The translations under genes and the position numbers were made by a program. Shown piece by piece: positions 18,724-28,538 of a DNA stretch of 64,000 nt (the stretch's first letter is position 1; every line of letters begins with the position of its first letter). A model generated the notes under the pieces. It saw nothing but the letters and a program-made list of their open reading frames with translations. It had not been told where the DNA came from and searched no databases. Source of the stretch: Psychrilyobacter atlanticus DSM 19335 (GTDB taxonomy: Bacteria > Fusobacteriota > Fusobacteriia > Fusobacteriales > Fusobacteriaceae). The stretch spans positions 1,975,159 through 2,039,158 of the forward strand of contig NZ_KE384547.1 in the NCBI RefSeq assembly GCF_000426625.1, read 5' to 3'.

Positions 18724-18920
18724 TTTCTCCCTCCAATTTTTCATTTTTTAATATACAATAAACCCAGTATAACTTATATAGTTTTTATACTATTTCTGCA
18801 CCTTATGTTTATACAACACTTTTTCTATATAACAAAATATTTATTCTTGTTTCTGAACCAAAAGAACCATTTTAGAACTGAAGCAATGTTTTGTATGATT
18901 TTTTTAATACTTTATAAGAA

Positions 18921-18953
18921 AAAAAGGTGCTATCCAAAAATGGATAAACACCT
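18921..18953 (-). terminator. Terminator after PhnA-like gene 2
   Basis: Minus-strand AGGTG and TTATCCA pair with TGGATA and CACCT around a four-T loop, followed by seven T. It isolates the PhnA-like gene from nhaC. Confidence 0.88.
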
Positions 18954-18980
18954 CATTTTTATAAAGAAACTTTTTTATTT

Positions 18981-19385
18981 TTACTTCTTGCTTATCTTTT
19001 CAACTATCTCTTCTAACTCCTCATCCATATAGACCATATCCAATAGGTCATCTATCCAAGAGTATTTTCCTTCGATTTGTTTTATAAGATCTATTGCTGT
19101 AGCCTTTACTATGTTTACCTCACTCCAAATAGCGTGATTTAAAAACCTCAGATCATTTTCATCGGCTTTTTTTAACCGATCTATCGTGTCCATACATGTA
19201 TCACAGATATGGATACACCTATCATAATCCGGTTCTACCTCTATCTTTCCAACCTCAAATATATTTAATTTCTGACCTGTTTCACCACATAACTCACATG
19301 TTGATTTAGATCTTCTTACCAATGTTTTTCCAAATAATGATACCTTATTTTTTCTGTCCTTTGCCTCATCGTATCCTCTTGCCAT
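18981..19385 (-). CDS. PhnA-like zinc-ribbon protein (paralogue 2)
   Basis: A 134-residue paralogue of 15551-15958, with the same LVRRSKSTCELCGE, CDTC, LRFLNHAIWSE and WIDDLLDMVYMDEEL blocks, and diverging mainly in the first 15 residues and the middle. Both cysteine pairs are kept, so both copies are probably functional. It follows the MFS transporter by 29 bases and ends at a clear terminator. Function of the family is uncertain. Confidence 0.75.
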   Translation of the reverse strand: MARGYDEAKDRKNKVSLFGKTLVRRSKSTCELCGETGQKLNIFEVGKIEVEPDYDRCIHICDTCMDTIDRLKKADENDLRFLNHAIWSEVNIVKATAIDLIKQIEGKYSWIDDLLDMVYMDEELEEIVEKISKK

Positions 19386-19414
19386 AACTACAATCTCCTT
19401 TTTATTCTATTTTT

Positions 19415-20527
19415 TTAGTTCTTTAATTTTTTTCCTAAAAACATCAATATCAAGGCTGCAAATGCCAGCACTGTAAAAAATCCATAGATATAAACTGCTC
19501 CATATTGCTCTATGATCACACCTGAAATATATTGAACAAACATTCCTCCTAAGGAACCAGCTGCCATAAATACCGTTATTGCCGTCCCCAGAGTATTTTT
19601 TTCTACAATATTTCGAATAAATAGATTTGCTCCTGCAAAGAACAACCCTACAGATGCTCCCTGGGATAAAAAAGTTCCTGCTATCACAGATGGTTTTGAG
19701 AATAAGAAATATACTCCCCATCTGACAGTCATACACAACACTGCTAAAGTAACTACAAATTCTACCCCTTTTTTACTTATTAATTTTGTAGAAACACCAA
19801 TAAAAGGTACTTCACTGAGGGTCATCAAGAAAATCGTTGTTCCCAATAATGCCATGGACCCGCCAATCTCTTTAAAATAAACTGCAAAATAACTGTTGTG
19901 ACCATTGTTAGTTCCTAAAAATAACATGGAAACCATTACAAAAACAATGTATCTTTTATTAGTTAAAAGCTTCTTTAAGTCTACCTTTTCATCGTCACCG
20001 TGTAAATTATTTATTTTCACAGGGATTTTTAAAATAATTATCCCAGTTATAATTGAAGCTGCTGCTCCTAAATATAAAAATGAAGAAGACCCGAACATCT
20101 CTATAACTTTTCCCGAAACTAAAGCTCCTACAGCAAACCCTATCGAACCCCATAACCTTATCTTTCCAAAGGCATAATGGGTAGTGAGAGATACTGTATC
20201 CATAAGGGGCATCTCACAAAAGACCGCTATTGCATAGAAGGAATATAAAATTAATATCCCCATAAATGAATTTATATAGTTCATCAGAAATAAAGTAATA
20301 AAAATAATTCCGGTTATTAAAATCAATATTTCTTTAGATTTTTTTGTCTTGTCGTTTATATATCCTAAAACTGGTTGAAAAGCCATAGCTAAAAATGACC
20401 CTATAGCAAAAATCATCCCTGATTGTCCTCCTGATATATGGACAGTTTCAAAAAATTGGGAGAAATAGAGCATACTAGCCCCTAAAGTAAAGTAGAATGT
20501 AAAATAAAATAATATGTAGATCGACAC
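19415..20527 (-). CDS. Major facilitator superfamily transporter (LacY/NupG-like subgroup)
   Basis: A 370-residue membrane protein with about twelve hydrophobic segments and the loop motif GYINDKTKKSKE between segments 2 and 3. The FTLGASMLYFSQFFE opening resembles the MFS_1_like group, which includes sugar and nucleoside symporters. The start is GTG at 20527, with AGGAGG 9 bases upstream. Substrate unknown. Confidence 0.8.
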   Translation of the reverse strand: MSIYILFYFTFYFTLGASMLYFSQFFETVHISGGQSGMIFAIGSFLAMAFQPVLGYINDKTKKSKEILILITGIIFITLFLMNYINSFMGILILYSFYAIAVFCEMPLMDTVSLTTHYAFGKIRLWGSIGFAVGALVSGKVIEMFGSSSFLYLGAAASIITGIIILKIPVKINNLHGDDEKVDLKKLLTNKRYIVFVMVSMLFLGTNNGHNSYFAVYFKEIGGSMALLGTTIFLMTLSEVPFIGVSTKLISKKGVEFVVTLAVLCMTVRWGVYFLFSKPSVIAGTFLSQGASVGLFFAGANLFIRNIVEKNTLGTAITVFMAAGSLGGMFVQYISGVIIEQYGAVYIYGFFTVLAFAALILMFLGKKLKN

Positions 20528-20735
20528 TGATTTTTCCTCCTTGATTTCTTTTCTTGTTCGTTCTGTTTTATTTTACCATTAAATGGTTGTTATTTTACCT
20601 AGTTTATTGTATAGTTTTTTATCATTATTAGAGACTTTTTTTCACCTCTGGTGGATTTTTCTGTTTTTTTGTTAACTTTTACTACAATTATATCATAAAA
20701 CACATTATTCTGTAGAAGTAATTCGTGAATCCCCC

Positions 20736-21974
20736 CTACATAGATCTTCTAAATTTATCTTTTACTAAATCAAAAAAAACAATATTTAAATTAAGTTGCT
20801 TCTCTTTTAAATAATTATATTTTTCACCATTAATTTTATTATTTTTAGGATAAATCAAATACATGTTTCTGCAATTTTCATATTTTGTTCCATAGGCATA
20901 CAACTGATACATATCTCCTTGGTTTACCCCATTATGAGTTTTACTTTCATTTAATATTTTCCACTTTGTATCCGCTATTATTATTTTTTCTTTCTTTTTA
21001 ATATTTATTACAATATCTGGTTTTAATCTAAATTTCCCTTGCCCTTTCAGATACGCTAAGTGATGTTTACTATCTTGTAACTTGACGTCTAATCCTTTTT
21101 TCTTAAGGTACTGTCCCACATAACTTTCAAATAATAAGTTCATATCAAATAATAATGCAAAAGCTACCTCCCTGCCTTTATACGGAGAAAAACTATTTTC
21201 TAATAAAAACGTCTTGCTCCAAAGCAGAGTCTGTTCATAATCTTTTATCTGTCTATTAATTTTTACTTTATCAAAATCAATCTTAATATTATGAGATATT
21301 TTTATTTCATCAAAGATAAATAAAAATTCTCGTATTCTCTTCTTATTACCATTTGACTTCGATTTGCTATATAAAAACTTTAACGTTGTCTTAATCAGTC
21401 TGTTTTCTATCCTGTCATTTGAAAACTCACAATATTCTATAAAGAACCTTTCCCTATGTATATAATTTTGTTTTATTTGCTCCGACATCTTAAACTTCCC
21501 CTTCATAAATTTTAAATTTTCTGACTTTGATATGTAATCTGACTTAATACCTTTTTTTATTAATTTTGACAGTTCTTCTAAAAACATAGATATAAATATT
21601 TCTAAAAGAGGCATATTTGTAGACTTTAGATTTGCCGTATTAAAATTTTTAAAGGGTGATTTTTTTAGAGTTTTTAACATCTTAATTAAGATTTCTTTTT
21701 CTTTTTTCTCATCTTCTACATCAGCTATCTTGGGTAGAATTTCTATTGTAATTCCACTTTTAGTCTGAATCACTCCTACATAATTTTGAGCCTGTAGAAC
21801 CTTACAAAAAGGTCTTTTCATAGTAATTTTTAGATATTGTGCTACACTTTCATTTTCCAAAATAAAATTTTCTAACTCTGTAAAAGTTTTTTCATCTATA
21901 TAATTTTTTTCATTTTTATCTTTAGTTTGAAGAAATTGATATTCTGTTAAAACTACAGTTATATGCTTACTCAT
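20736..21974 (-). CDS. mcrC: McrC-like nuclease subunit of a type IV restriction system
   Basis: A 412-residue protein whose C-terminal half carries the PD-(D/E)xK site LKPDIV (D320) and IIADTKWK (D335, K337), which cuts DNA. The N-terminal part (about 40-170) is the McrB-binding region of McrC proteins. It overlaps mcrB by 8 bases. No methyltransferase gene is nearby, as expected for a system that attacks modified foreign DNA. Confidence 0.9.
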   Translation of the reverse strand: MSKHITVVLTEYQFLQTKDKNEKNYIDEKTFTELENFILENESVAQYLKITMKRPFCKVLQAQNYVGVIQTKSGITIEILPKIADVEDEKKEKEILIKMLKTLKKSPFKNFNTANLKSTNMPLLEIFISMFLEELSKLIKKGIKSDYISKSENLKFMKGKFKMSEQIKQNYIHRERFFIEYCEFSNDRIENRLIKTTLKFLYSKSKSNGNKKRIREFLFIFDEIKISHNIKIDFDKVKINRQIKDYEQTLLWSKTFLLENSFSPYKGREVAFALLFDMNLLFESYVGQYLKKKGLDVKLQDSKHHLAYLKGQGKFRLKPDIVINIKKKEKIIIADTKWKILNESKTHNGVNQGDMYQLYAYGTKYENCRNMYLIYPKNNKINGEKYNYLKEKQLNLNIVFFDLVKDKFRRSM

Positions 21975-24318
21975 CTTTTTTTCCCTTAATCGTTTTTTCT
22001 AATTTTTTGTAAATTTTAATATATGTATTTTCTATAAATTCACTATTTATTATATAAGAAATACTTTCATCTTCTATATCATCGTGATCAAATCCTAGTA
22101 TATCTACTTCATTCATTTTATTGGCAATAATAAATCTTTCATTTTCTCCTATATTCTTATTTTGTTCTTTATGATCTCCTAATACTATTTGTATCTTCTC
22201 CCAATCATCATAGAAATACTCTTGTAAAAGAGGGATTATTTTATTTTTCATAACATCATCTAATTCTTCTTTAGTTTTTACCCCTATAAAATAAGCGTGT
22301 CCAATCATATGATCTCTGTCATATAGATATTCAATTCTTTGATTAATTTTATAAAGTAATCGTCTTAAATTTATCTGCCCTATAAATAAATCGTGATCAT
22401 AGTCTTCATCAAAATATAATTCATGTTCTTTATCTTCAAAATTCCAATTATTGAGTTCAAGAATATTTACTTCTTCATTTTCATCTTCTATACCATACAC
22501 TTCATTCTTATCGTATAATAAACAAGGGTTAGGCATCATTTCCTCAAAATTAAATCTCCTCCTAAGAGCTGTATCCATAAGAGCTATACTCCTATCAGCA
22601 GTATTCATAGTTCCTAGGATATATAGGTTATTAGGTACGCCAAATTTATCCCCGCTATATGGTAAAGTTATTTCTAATTCTTCTTTTCCTCCTAATCTTT
22701 TACTCCCCTCTATAAGAGTAATCAATTCACCAAATATCTTCGATATATTTCCACGGTTAACCTCATCTATAATTAAAACATAATTTTTATCTCTATTATC
22801 TACCATATCCTTATTTGATAAATAGTTAATCAAGTTATCTTTATTAATACCTTGTGGTTTATTCAATGTAACTTGTGTAAAGTAGCGATCACTAACTTTT
22901 AAAGCATCTTTTGAATTCGAAAACCGTTGTAACCATTTAATTTTTCTTTTTTGATTAAAATTAGATTTTCCATCAAAATAATAATCACTTATAACTTGTA
23001 CTATAGCTTTAAATTTTCTATTCCCATCACTAATGATGACAATATCATCAATTTTTATTTGATGTTTGAATCTATCTATCATATCAATGGTAGTTTGGTC
23101 ATCTGAAAGTTTTTCTATATCTTTTTTTGAATTACAATTTGAAAAATTTACATTATTACCATAGCCCATAATAATAGTATCTGTATTTAACGCTTCTTCA
23201 TAATAATATTTATCCTCACCATTTTGGGAATTACCTAATGACATTTTCCATATTGTTGTATTTTCATTGATTAATATATCATTTGTCTCCACTTCATTTT
23301 TTGATATACATTCTTTAATAATTAATTTAAATACACCGTCAACAACATCATAAATCATTTCATTTGTTTCGTTGCCTTCTTTCCCAGAGGGAATTGCCTT
23401 TATCCCTTCTATAAATTCCTCATATCCATAACTTTGATGAAAGGTTATAAATTCAATTTGCCCATTTTCCTTATATTCTTCAAATTTTTCTTTCAAAATT
23501 TCTCTATTGTTTTGATTTTCTAAATAAAATTGATTATCTATTATTTCCAAGGCTTTATTGACAGTATTATATGTTTTACCTGTTCCTGGAGGTCCATATA
23601 ATATTTGGTTTAAAGGTACTTTATTTTTATTTACAGACCCCTTCTTTCCTTCCTCTAATATAATAGAAGAATATTCTTTTAGGTTTTTAATTATTTTTTC
23701 TAACAACTCTTCATTAATTTCTTCTTTATTAAAAGTTTCTTCAAAAAAATTTTCTTTTGTTTTATGATGATATACACCATAGTGTAAATCCTTTATATTC
23801 AAATCTAATGCATATTGATAACCTTCACTTTGACTTTTATATTTTGCATTATAAAATGCTATCCAACATGAACACCTCCCCTGGTTTTGTGAACCATCAA
23901 AATCTATATTCTTTATTTTAAATTTCAACTCTAAGTTTGGCGATATAAAACTTGAAATTTCTTTAAGATGATTTTTTACTTTTTCTTTAATTGGATTGAA
24001 AAATAAAACATATAATAATCCAAAATTTTTCCAAGCATGAAGTATATTTTTTTTATACTCCGAATTAACTTCTATTTTTATTGTTTCTAATTTTTCTTGC
24101 GTTAATTCATTTTCTAATATTGATTTTGCTGCTAAATATCTAATTTTTTTTACCTTTTCTCCACCTTTGTAATATTTCATTACTTCGACCAAATCACTTT
24201 TTTTTATTTTTTTTAACTCTTCAAATAAAAAGGATTCTTCATCTTTTAACCTCGTAAAATATTCTGATTTTTCTATTAAATATTTAATATTTCCTATGAT
24301 TTTTTCTTTTTCTTCCAT
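21967..24318 (-). CDS. mcrB: McrB-like AAA+ GTPase with DUF3578-like N-terminus and inserted EVE-like domain
   Basis: Motor and modified-DNA reader of the McrBC system, 783 residues. Residues 100-225 (NQGRCSCWIAFYNAKY, SEGYQYALDL) resemble the MrcB_N/DUF3578 domain. The AAA+ core has Walker A GPPGTGKT (242-249), FHQSYGYEEFIEG (293-305), Walker B VLIIDEVNRGN (514-524) and the McrB signature TMNTADRSIALMDTALRRRF (570-589). About 135 residues (352-487) are inserted between Walker A and B: TTIWKMSLG, TIIMGYGN, IKIDDIVIISDGNRKFKAI, then a YYF and KIKWL stretch. These look like an EVE/PUA-like domain. A GGAG site precedes the start. Confidence 0.9.
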   Translation of the reverse strand: MEEKEKIIGNIKYLIEKSEYFTRLKDEESFLFEELKKIKKSDLVEVMKYYKGGEKVKKIRYLAAKSILENELTQEKLETIKIEVNSEYKKNILHAWKNFGLLYVLFFNPIKEKVKNHLKEISSFISPNLELKFKIKNIDFDGSQNQGRCSCWIAFYNAKYKSQSEGYQYALDLNIKDLHYGVYHHKTKENFFEETFNKEEINEELLEKIIKNLKEYSSIILEEGKKGSVNKNKVPLNQILYGPPGTGKTYNTVNKALEIIDNQFYLENQNNREILKEKFEEYKENGQIEFITFHQSYGYEEFIEGIKAIPSGKEGNETNEMIYDVVDGVFKLIIKECISKNEVETNDILINENTTIWKMSLGNSQNGEDKYYYEEALNTDTIIMGYGNNVNFSNCNSKKDIEKLSDDQTTIDMIDRFKHQIKIDDIVIISDGNRKFKAIVQVISDYYFDGKSNFNQKRKIKWLQRFSNSKDALKVSDRYFTQVTLNKPQGINKDNLINYLSNKDMVDNRDKNYVLIIDEVNRGNISKIFGELITLIEGSKRLGGKEELEITLPYSGDKFGVPNNLYILGTMNTADRSIALMDTALRRRFNFEEMMPNPCLLYDKNEVYGIEDENEEVNILELNNWNFEDKEHELYFDEDYDHDLFIGQINLRRLLYKINQRIEYLYDRDHMIGHAYFIGVKTKEELDDVMKNKIIPLLQEYFYDDWEKIQIVLGDHKEQNKNIGENERFIIANKMNEVDILGFDHDDIEDESISYIINSEFIENTYIKIYKKLEKTIKGKKDE

Positions 24319-24447
24319 CTTTTTCTCCTCCTACTAAAATTCATGTCTATTCATAGCTACTCTTTTCTTTCTCAATTATACAGTATTCATCACTTTTTTC
24401 CTCGTTATCCTAATTGTTTTGATTTCTGTAACCTTACTTCAAACATA

Positions 24448-24496
24448 TAAAAAACCTGTAAATTTAGACACTTTTTTAATGTCTAGTTTACAGGTT
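24448..24496 (-). terminator. Terminator between the crp fragment and mcrB
   Basis: Minus-strand AACCTGTAAA pairs with TTTACAGGTT around an inner GACA/TGTC stem, followed by six T. It closes the ROK-kinase transcription unit upstream of mcrB. Confidence 0.85.
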
Positions 24497-24575
24497 ACGG
24501 TTTACTCTATAACCTAGCTTTTAATTATCTCCGTTGATATCTTTTGTTTACTTCTTCCCTAAAGAAATATATTAC

Positions 24576-24745
24576 CTAATACTGATATTCCTCATAATAC
24601 TTCTTCAACTTCTCCTCATCCAATATAGTTATACAATTTTTTTCTTTTTCTATACATCCTTCATCTATTAACTCTCCGGTCAATTTATAGAGCATACTCT
24701 TACTTACATTCAAGACATTGGCAACATCGGTATATTTCAATATAC
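24576..24745 (-). pseudogene. Remnant of a Crp/Fnr-family regulator (3' end only)
   Basis: About 53 codons ending DEEKLKKYYEEYQY and TAG, nearly the same as the C-terminus of the complete regulator at 31132-31770 (DEEKLMKYYEEYQY). The helix-turn-helix (VANVLNVSKSMLYKLTGEL) is kept, but the whole cyclic-nucleotide-type sensor half is missing. By eye the DNA is about 80-85% identical to 31132-31301, in the same orientation. An ATG inside the ROK gene could extend the frame, but the residues before ILKYTD are only the ROK 3' end read out of frame. Confidence 0.8.
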
Positions 24746-24760
24746 ATATTATTACGCCCT

Positions 24761-25636
24761 TTATTTTTCTAAAGATTTTAGTGCTAGTGCTAGTGCTCCA
24801 CAAATTCCGGCATTATCTTCTAATCCAGGAGATACAATATAATCATCTATACCTTCTAAAACCTCTTTTTTACTAATATAACCATTTAATATTTTTTTTA
24901 CATTCTTTCTTATCTTAGGAAATAACTGATTTTGCTTCATCACTCCACCACCTAATATTATCTTTTCAGGAGATATTATTAGGATATAGTTAGCTAAAGC
25001 TTGAGCTAAATAATAAGCTTCTAAGTCCCAAGCTTCATGATCTTTTGGTAATTCATATGCTTTTTTTCCCCATCGTTCTTCAATAGCAGGCCCCGATGCT
25101 AACCCTTCTAAACAATCTGAATGAAACGGACATTTACCTTTATATTCATCACTAGGATCTCTCCTTATTAATATATGGCCCATCTCTGGGTGCAGCAATC
25201 CATGGATCATATTTCCTTCTACTACAGCTCCTGCTCCTACCCCAGTCCCGACTGTAATATACATAGCTGATTTTAAATTCTTAGCAGCTCCCCATTTTAA
25301 CTCTCCAAGAGCAGCTCCGTTTACATCGGTGTCAAATCCCATAGGTAGTTTAAAATGTTTTTTTAACTCCCCTAATATATCGTAGTTTCCCCAGTGAGGT
25401 TTAGGAGTTGTTGTTATATAACCATAATTTTTAGAATTAATATTAGGATCTATAGGCCCAAATGAACCGACTCCTAAAGCTTCTATGTCTTTCCCTTTAA
25501 AAAAATTCACCACTTTTCCTAAAGTTTCTTTTGGAGTTGTTGTTGGAAAACTTACTCTTTCCCTTACCCCTCCATTTTCATCACCTATAGCACACACAAA
25601 CTTTGTTCCTCCAGCTTCTATTGCTCCTAATAACAT
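24761..25636 (-). CDS. ROK-family sugar kinase, fructokinase-like
   Basis: Phosphorylates a hexose, probably fructose, in the cytoplasm. The 291 residues have the ATP site GAIEAGGTKF, the catalytic segment FDTDVNGAALGE, GTGVGAGAVVEG, HPEMGHILIRR and the zinc-binding CPFHSDCLEGLASGPAI, the fructokinase (ScrK/YdhR) pattern. It stands alone, with its own ribosome site AAGGAGG and a weak promoter at 25669-25697. A decayed crp 3' end follows it. Confidence 0.9.
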   Translation of the reverse strand: MLLGAIEAGGTKFVCAIGDENGGVRERVSFPTTTPKETLGKVVNFFKGKDIEALGVGSFGPIDPNINSKNYGYITTTPKPHWGNYDILGELKKHFKLPMGFDTDVNGAALGELKWGAAKNLKSAMYITVGTGVGAGAVVEGNMIHGLLHPEMGHILIRRDPSDEYKGKCPFHSDCLEGLASGPAIEERWGKKAYELPKDHEAWDLEAYYLAQALANYILIISPEKIILGGGVMKQNQLFPKIRKNVKKILNGYISKKEVLEGIDDYIVSPGLEDNAGICGALALALKSLEK

Positions 25637-25981
25637 ATAATTTCCTCCTTAAAATATGAACTAATAAAAGATTACTAATATTTTTATTCAAAATCAAGCT
25701 TTAAATAATTGAATAAAAAATCGACAGGTCATCCTATGTACAGAAGTTGGAAAATAGAAATTTTTTTGAAATTTTTATTTTCTCTAAAAAAAAACATTAT
25801 AATTCTTCGGAAGCTTGTAAAAATAAGGCCACTAAACCTTTACAAAATAAGTTGAAAATAAATAGGTTGAACCAATTTAGTAATGCCGAATTAGCATATT
25901 GAAAAAATATAGACAATAAAAGTATAATCAAGATGTAAGCTAACGGATAGGTGATAGGGTTTGAAAATAAAGGGGGTAATT
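25637..25981. promoter_or_regulatory. Divergent control region between the ROK kinase and the GntR regulator
   Basis: No gene. On the plus strand TTGAAA (25899-25904), an 18-base spacer and TATAAT (25923-25928) form a good promoter for the GntR operon. On the minus strand TTGATT (25697-25692), 17 bases and TAATCT (25674-25669) could serve the kinase. A long inverted repeat at 25750-25782 (GAAAATA/TATTTTC arms enclosing AAATTT pairs) is a possible operator. Confidence 0.6.
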
Positions 25982-26680
25982 ATGTTAAAAGGAGTTTCAT
26001 TACAACTTAAAATAATTGAGTTTATAAAAAGATATATTACAGAAAATGATTTAAAAGATGGGGACAAACTTCCATCACAAAAAGAACTCACAGACTTATT
26101 AGGAGTGAGTAGAAGCTCATTGAGAGAATCGGTTAAAACTCTCGAAGCTAATAATATTTTAGAAGTGATAAATGGTAAAGGAGTATATGTTAAAAATTCA
26201 TCTATGAACATGATTACTTCACAGATAAGTTTTAAAAAAGAAAAAGAATCGATCTTAGAGTTATTACATGTCAGGAAAATTCTTGAAAAAGAAGTCATAA
26301 AGTTATTTATAAAAAATGCTCAGGAGAGTGAAATACAAGAGATAGAAGATATATTGAAAGTCATAATGACTAAATATAAAAATGGTGAAAAGCAAAATAA
26401 AGAAGATAAGGAGTTTCACACAAAGATATACTCTTGCTGTCATAACAAAGCCTTATGTGCAGTAATTTTTTCTATAAAAGAACTCCTAGTAGAACTTTGG
26501 AATTTTCCACTTGGCCTAGCTGACCCATTTACAGATACAATACCTTTACACGAAGATTTATTTTATGCACTAAAGAATAAAGACGTTAGGAAAGCCCAAC
26601 AAATAAATACAAAAATATTAAATAATATAATATCACAAGTAAAGAAAGCTGAATTAAATAAGGGGGTGAAAAGCTCTTAG
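25982..26680 (+). CDS. GntR/FadR-family transcriptional regulator
   Basis: A 232-residue regulator with an N-terminal winged helix (LKDGDKLPSQKELTDLLGVSRSSLRESVKTLEANNIL) and a C-terminal all-helical FCD ligand domain (LLHVRKILEKEVIKLF, DKEFHTKIYSCC, HEDLFYALKNKD). Start chosen at 25982, which has AAAGGGGG 6 bases upstream; an ATG at 25961 precedes the ribosome site. It heads a plus-strand operon with the peptide-binding protein, M42 peptidase and C-S lyase, and presumably controls it. Confidence 0.9.
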   Translation: MLKGVSLQLKIIEFIKRYITENDLKDGDKLPSQKELTDLLGVSRSSLRESVKTLEANNILEVINGKGVYVKNSSMNMITSQISFKKEKESILELLHVRKILEKEVIKLFIKNAQESEIQEIEDILKVIMTKYKNGEKQNKEDKEFHTKIYSCCHNKALCAVIFSIKELLVELWNFPLGLADPFTDTIPLHEDLFYALKNKDVRKAQQINTKILNNIISQVKKAELNKGVKSS

Positions 26681-26747
26681 AAGGTTTAACTCAGTTTTAA
26701 TTCTGGAAAATAATTAGGTAAAATATAATTAAAGGAGGAAGGATTTG

Positions 26748-28538
26748 ATGAAAAAAACTATTTTTGGAATATTAATACTCTTACTAATGATAGGGTGTGG
26801 AAAAGAAAAGAAAAATGGAACGTCTGAAAATGGAAAGAAGACCAAAGAGAATACTTTCATAATGGGTAGTGCCAACTTTAACGGTGATTTTTATTATGGT
26901 TGGACAAACTCAGCATATGATGGTTATATTAGAAAATTAATTTGGGGTGGAGGGCTTTTATCCCCTACAGATAAAGGAGAACTAGTAATTGCTTCTTTTG
27001 TGGAAAAAAAAGAGACCTATAAATCTGATCCAAAGAAAAAAAGCGACGACGTTTGGAAGTTTGAAATTAAAAATGGGATGACATTTTCAAATGGAGATCC
27101 ACTAACTGCTAAAGATGTCAAGTTTACTTATGATTTCTATATGGATAAAGAAGCATTAAATGCCACTGGTGGAACAAGTGGATTATCAGAGTATATAGAT
27201 AGAGTAGAACTAGACGAAGCTAAGAATTCTGTAACCTTTTACTTGAAAAATCCAATGTATACAGTAGGCTCATCTATATTCTTTGAAAATCAGTCTATAT
27301 TAGATTCGACGATGATACTTGCCGGAGTAGAAAAAACAGGACTTTCTCCTCAACAATGGGTAAAAGCTAATATATCTACTCCAATAGGTTATGGTCCATA
27401 TAAGATAGAAAAATATGTAGAGTCACAATACGTTAAATTAGGTATTAATGAAAATTACCAAGGAAATTTTGAAGGAGATAAGGCTAGTATAGACTACTTA
27501 ATTATTCAAAACATTCCTAGTGAAACACAGATAACACAACTAATCACTGGAGAAGTAGATGGTCTTGTAAACCTTGGCAATGAAGAAGATATAGAGGCTA
27601 TATTAGCAACACCAACTTTATCTACTAATAACTATTTACGTAATGGTGGAGGGCAATTTACTTTCCATACTGATTTCGGCCCTATGCAATTACCAGAAGT
27701 TAGAAAAGCTTTTGCTTATGAATTTAATAGAGTTAAATTTAGAGACATTTTCTTAGGAAAATACGCAATATCTTCCAATGCACCCTACTCTAGAAATCTA
27801 TGGATGATGTATGATAAAGGAGAAAATTTAGGAACAGAGGGTAAATTTGAAAAATCATTGACAAATTACGATATTATAAATGCAGACGGTAATTGGGATA
27901 AAGAAGCTAACCTTAGGATTGCCCATAAGTTACTGGATCAAGCTGCAACTAGAACAGATGAAGCATATGCTAAATTGACTAAAGATGGAAATGGAGCTTA
28001 TTTATGGGATGGAAAACAAATTACTTTAAATATAGCTACTACCCCTGTATGGGTAGATTCACTTAACCTTACTTTAACTAAAAACATTCAAGATGAATTC
28101 GGTATCTTTGTTAATATAGATTCTATGGACTGGTCTGTACTCTCTAAAAATCTAGATGGAGTAATACCTTTAAGCGAAAGAAAATATCACGCATTTACAC
28201 TTGGTGATTCTTATGGTATTCAATATGACCCATATCCTAGCTGGTCTGGAACAAGGGTTTTACCATATGGGAAGGGAGCATCAACAAATGGTTCAAGATA
28301 TAGATCTAATGAAGAATTACTTAATAGTATCCGATTCTCAAACCCTTCAACTACAGAAGGAAAAACTATGTATAAAGCTAACTGGAGAAAATGGATTGTA
28401 GAAGTCAACCATAGCTTACCTATATTACCGTTGTATTCAAATAATTTCTATGATGCTTATACAAATAAAGTTGTAGATTTTAAAACTAATGCATTATGGG
28501 AATGGCCATATGCAATTGTAAAAGCTAAGTTTAAGTAA
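26748..28538 (+). CDS. Family 5 (oligopeptide-type) substrate-binding lipoprotein
   Basis: A 596-residue extracytoplasmic binding protein with a signal peptide and lipobox (LMIGCGKEK). The family 5 pattern is clear: WKFEIKNGMTFSNGDPLTAKDVKFTYDF, TPIGYGPYKIEKYV, VRKAFAYEFNR. It binds peptides or similar ligands. The ATG at 26748 lies 9 bases after AGGAGG; a TTG one codon earlier is also open. No permease or ATPase gene is adjacent, so it must use a transporter encoded elsewhere. Confidence 0.9.
   Translation: MKKTIFGILILLLMIGCGKEKKNGTSENGKKTKENTFIMGSANFNGDFYYGWTNSAYDGYIRKLIWGGGLLSPTDKGELVIASFVEKKETYKSDPKKKSDDVWKFEIKNGMTFSNGDPLTAKDVKFTYDFYMDKEALNATGGTSGLSEYIDRVELDEAKNSVTFYLKNPMYTVGSSIFFENQSILDSTMILAGVEKTGLSPQQWVKANISTPIGYGPYKIEKYVESQYVKLGINENYQGNFEGDKASIDYLIIQNIPSETQITQLITGEVDGLVNLGNEEDIEAILATPTLSTNNYLRNGGGQFTFHTDFGPMQLPEVRKAFAYEFNRVKFRDIFLGKYAISSNAPYSRNLWMMYDKGENLGTEGKFEKSLTNYDIINADGNWDKEANLRIAHKLLDQAATRTDEAYAKLTKDGNGAYLWDGKQITLNIATTPVWVDSLNLTLTKNIQDEFGIFVNIDSMDWSVLSKNLDGVIPLSERKYHAFTLGDSYGIQYDPYPSWSGTRVLPYGKGASTNGSRYRSNEELLNSIRFSNPSTTEGKTMYKANWRKWIVEVNHSLPILPLYSNNFYDAYTNKVVDFKTNALWEWPYAIVKAKFK

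Noticed and set aside
19407-19736. 109-codon frame overlapping the MFS gene
   Set aside because: Same-strand shadow in another frame of a clear membrane transporter; no ribosome site.
24576-24803. A complete 75-residue regulator gene
   Set aside because: The first 20 or so codons are the ROK gene 3' end in another frame; only the tail is homologous to the Crp-like protein, so it is a remnant.
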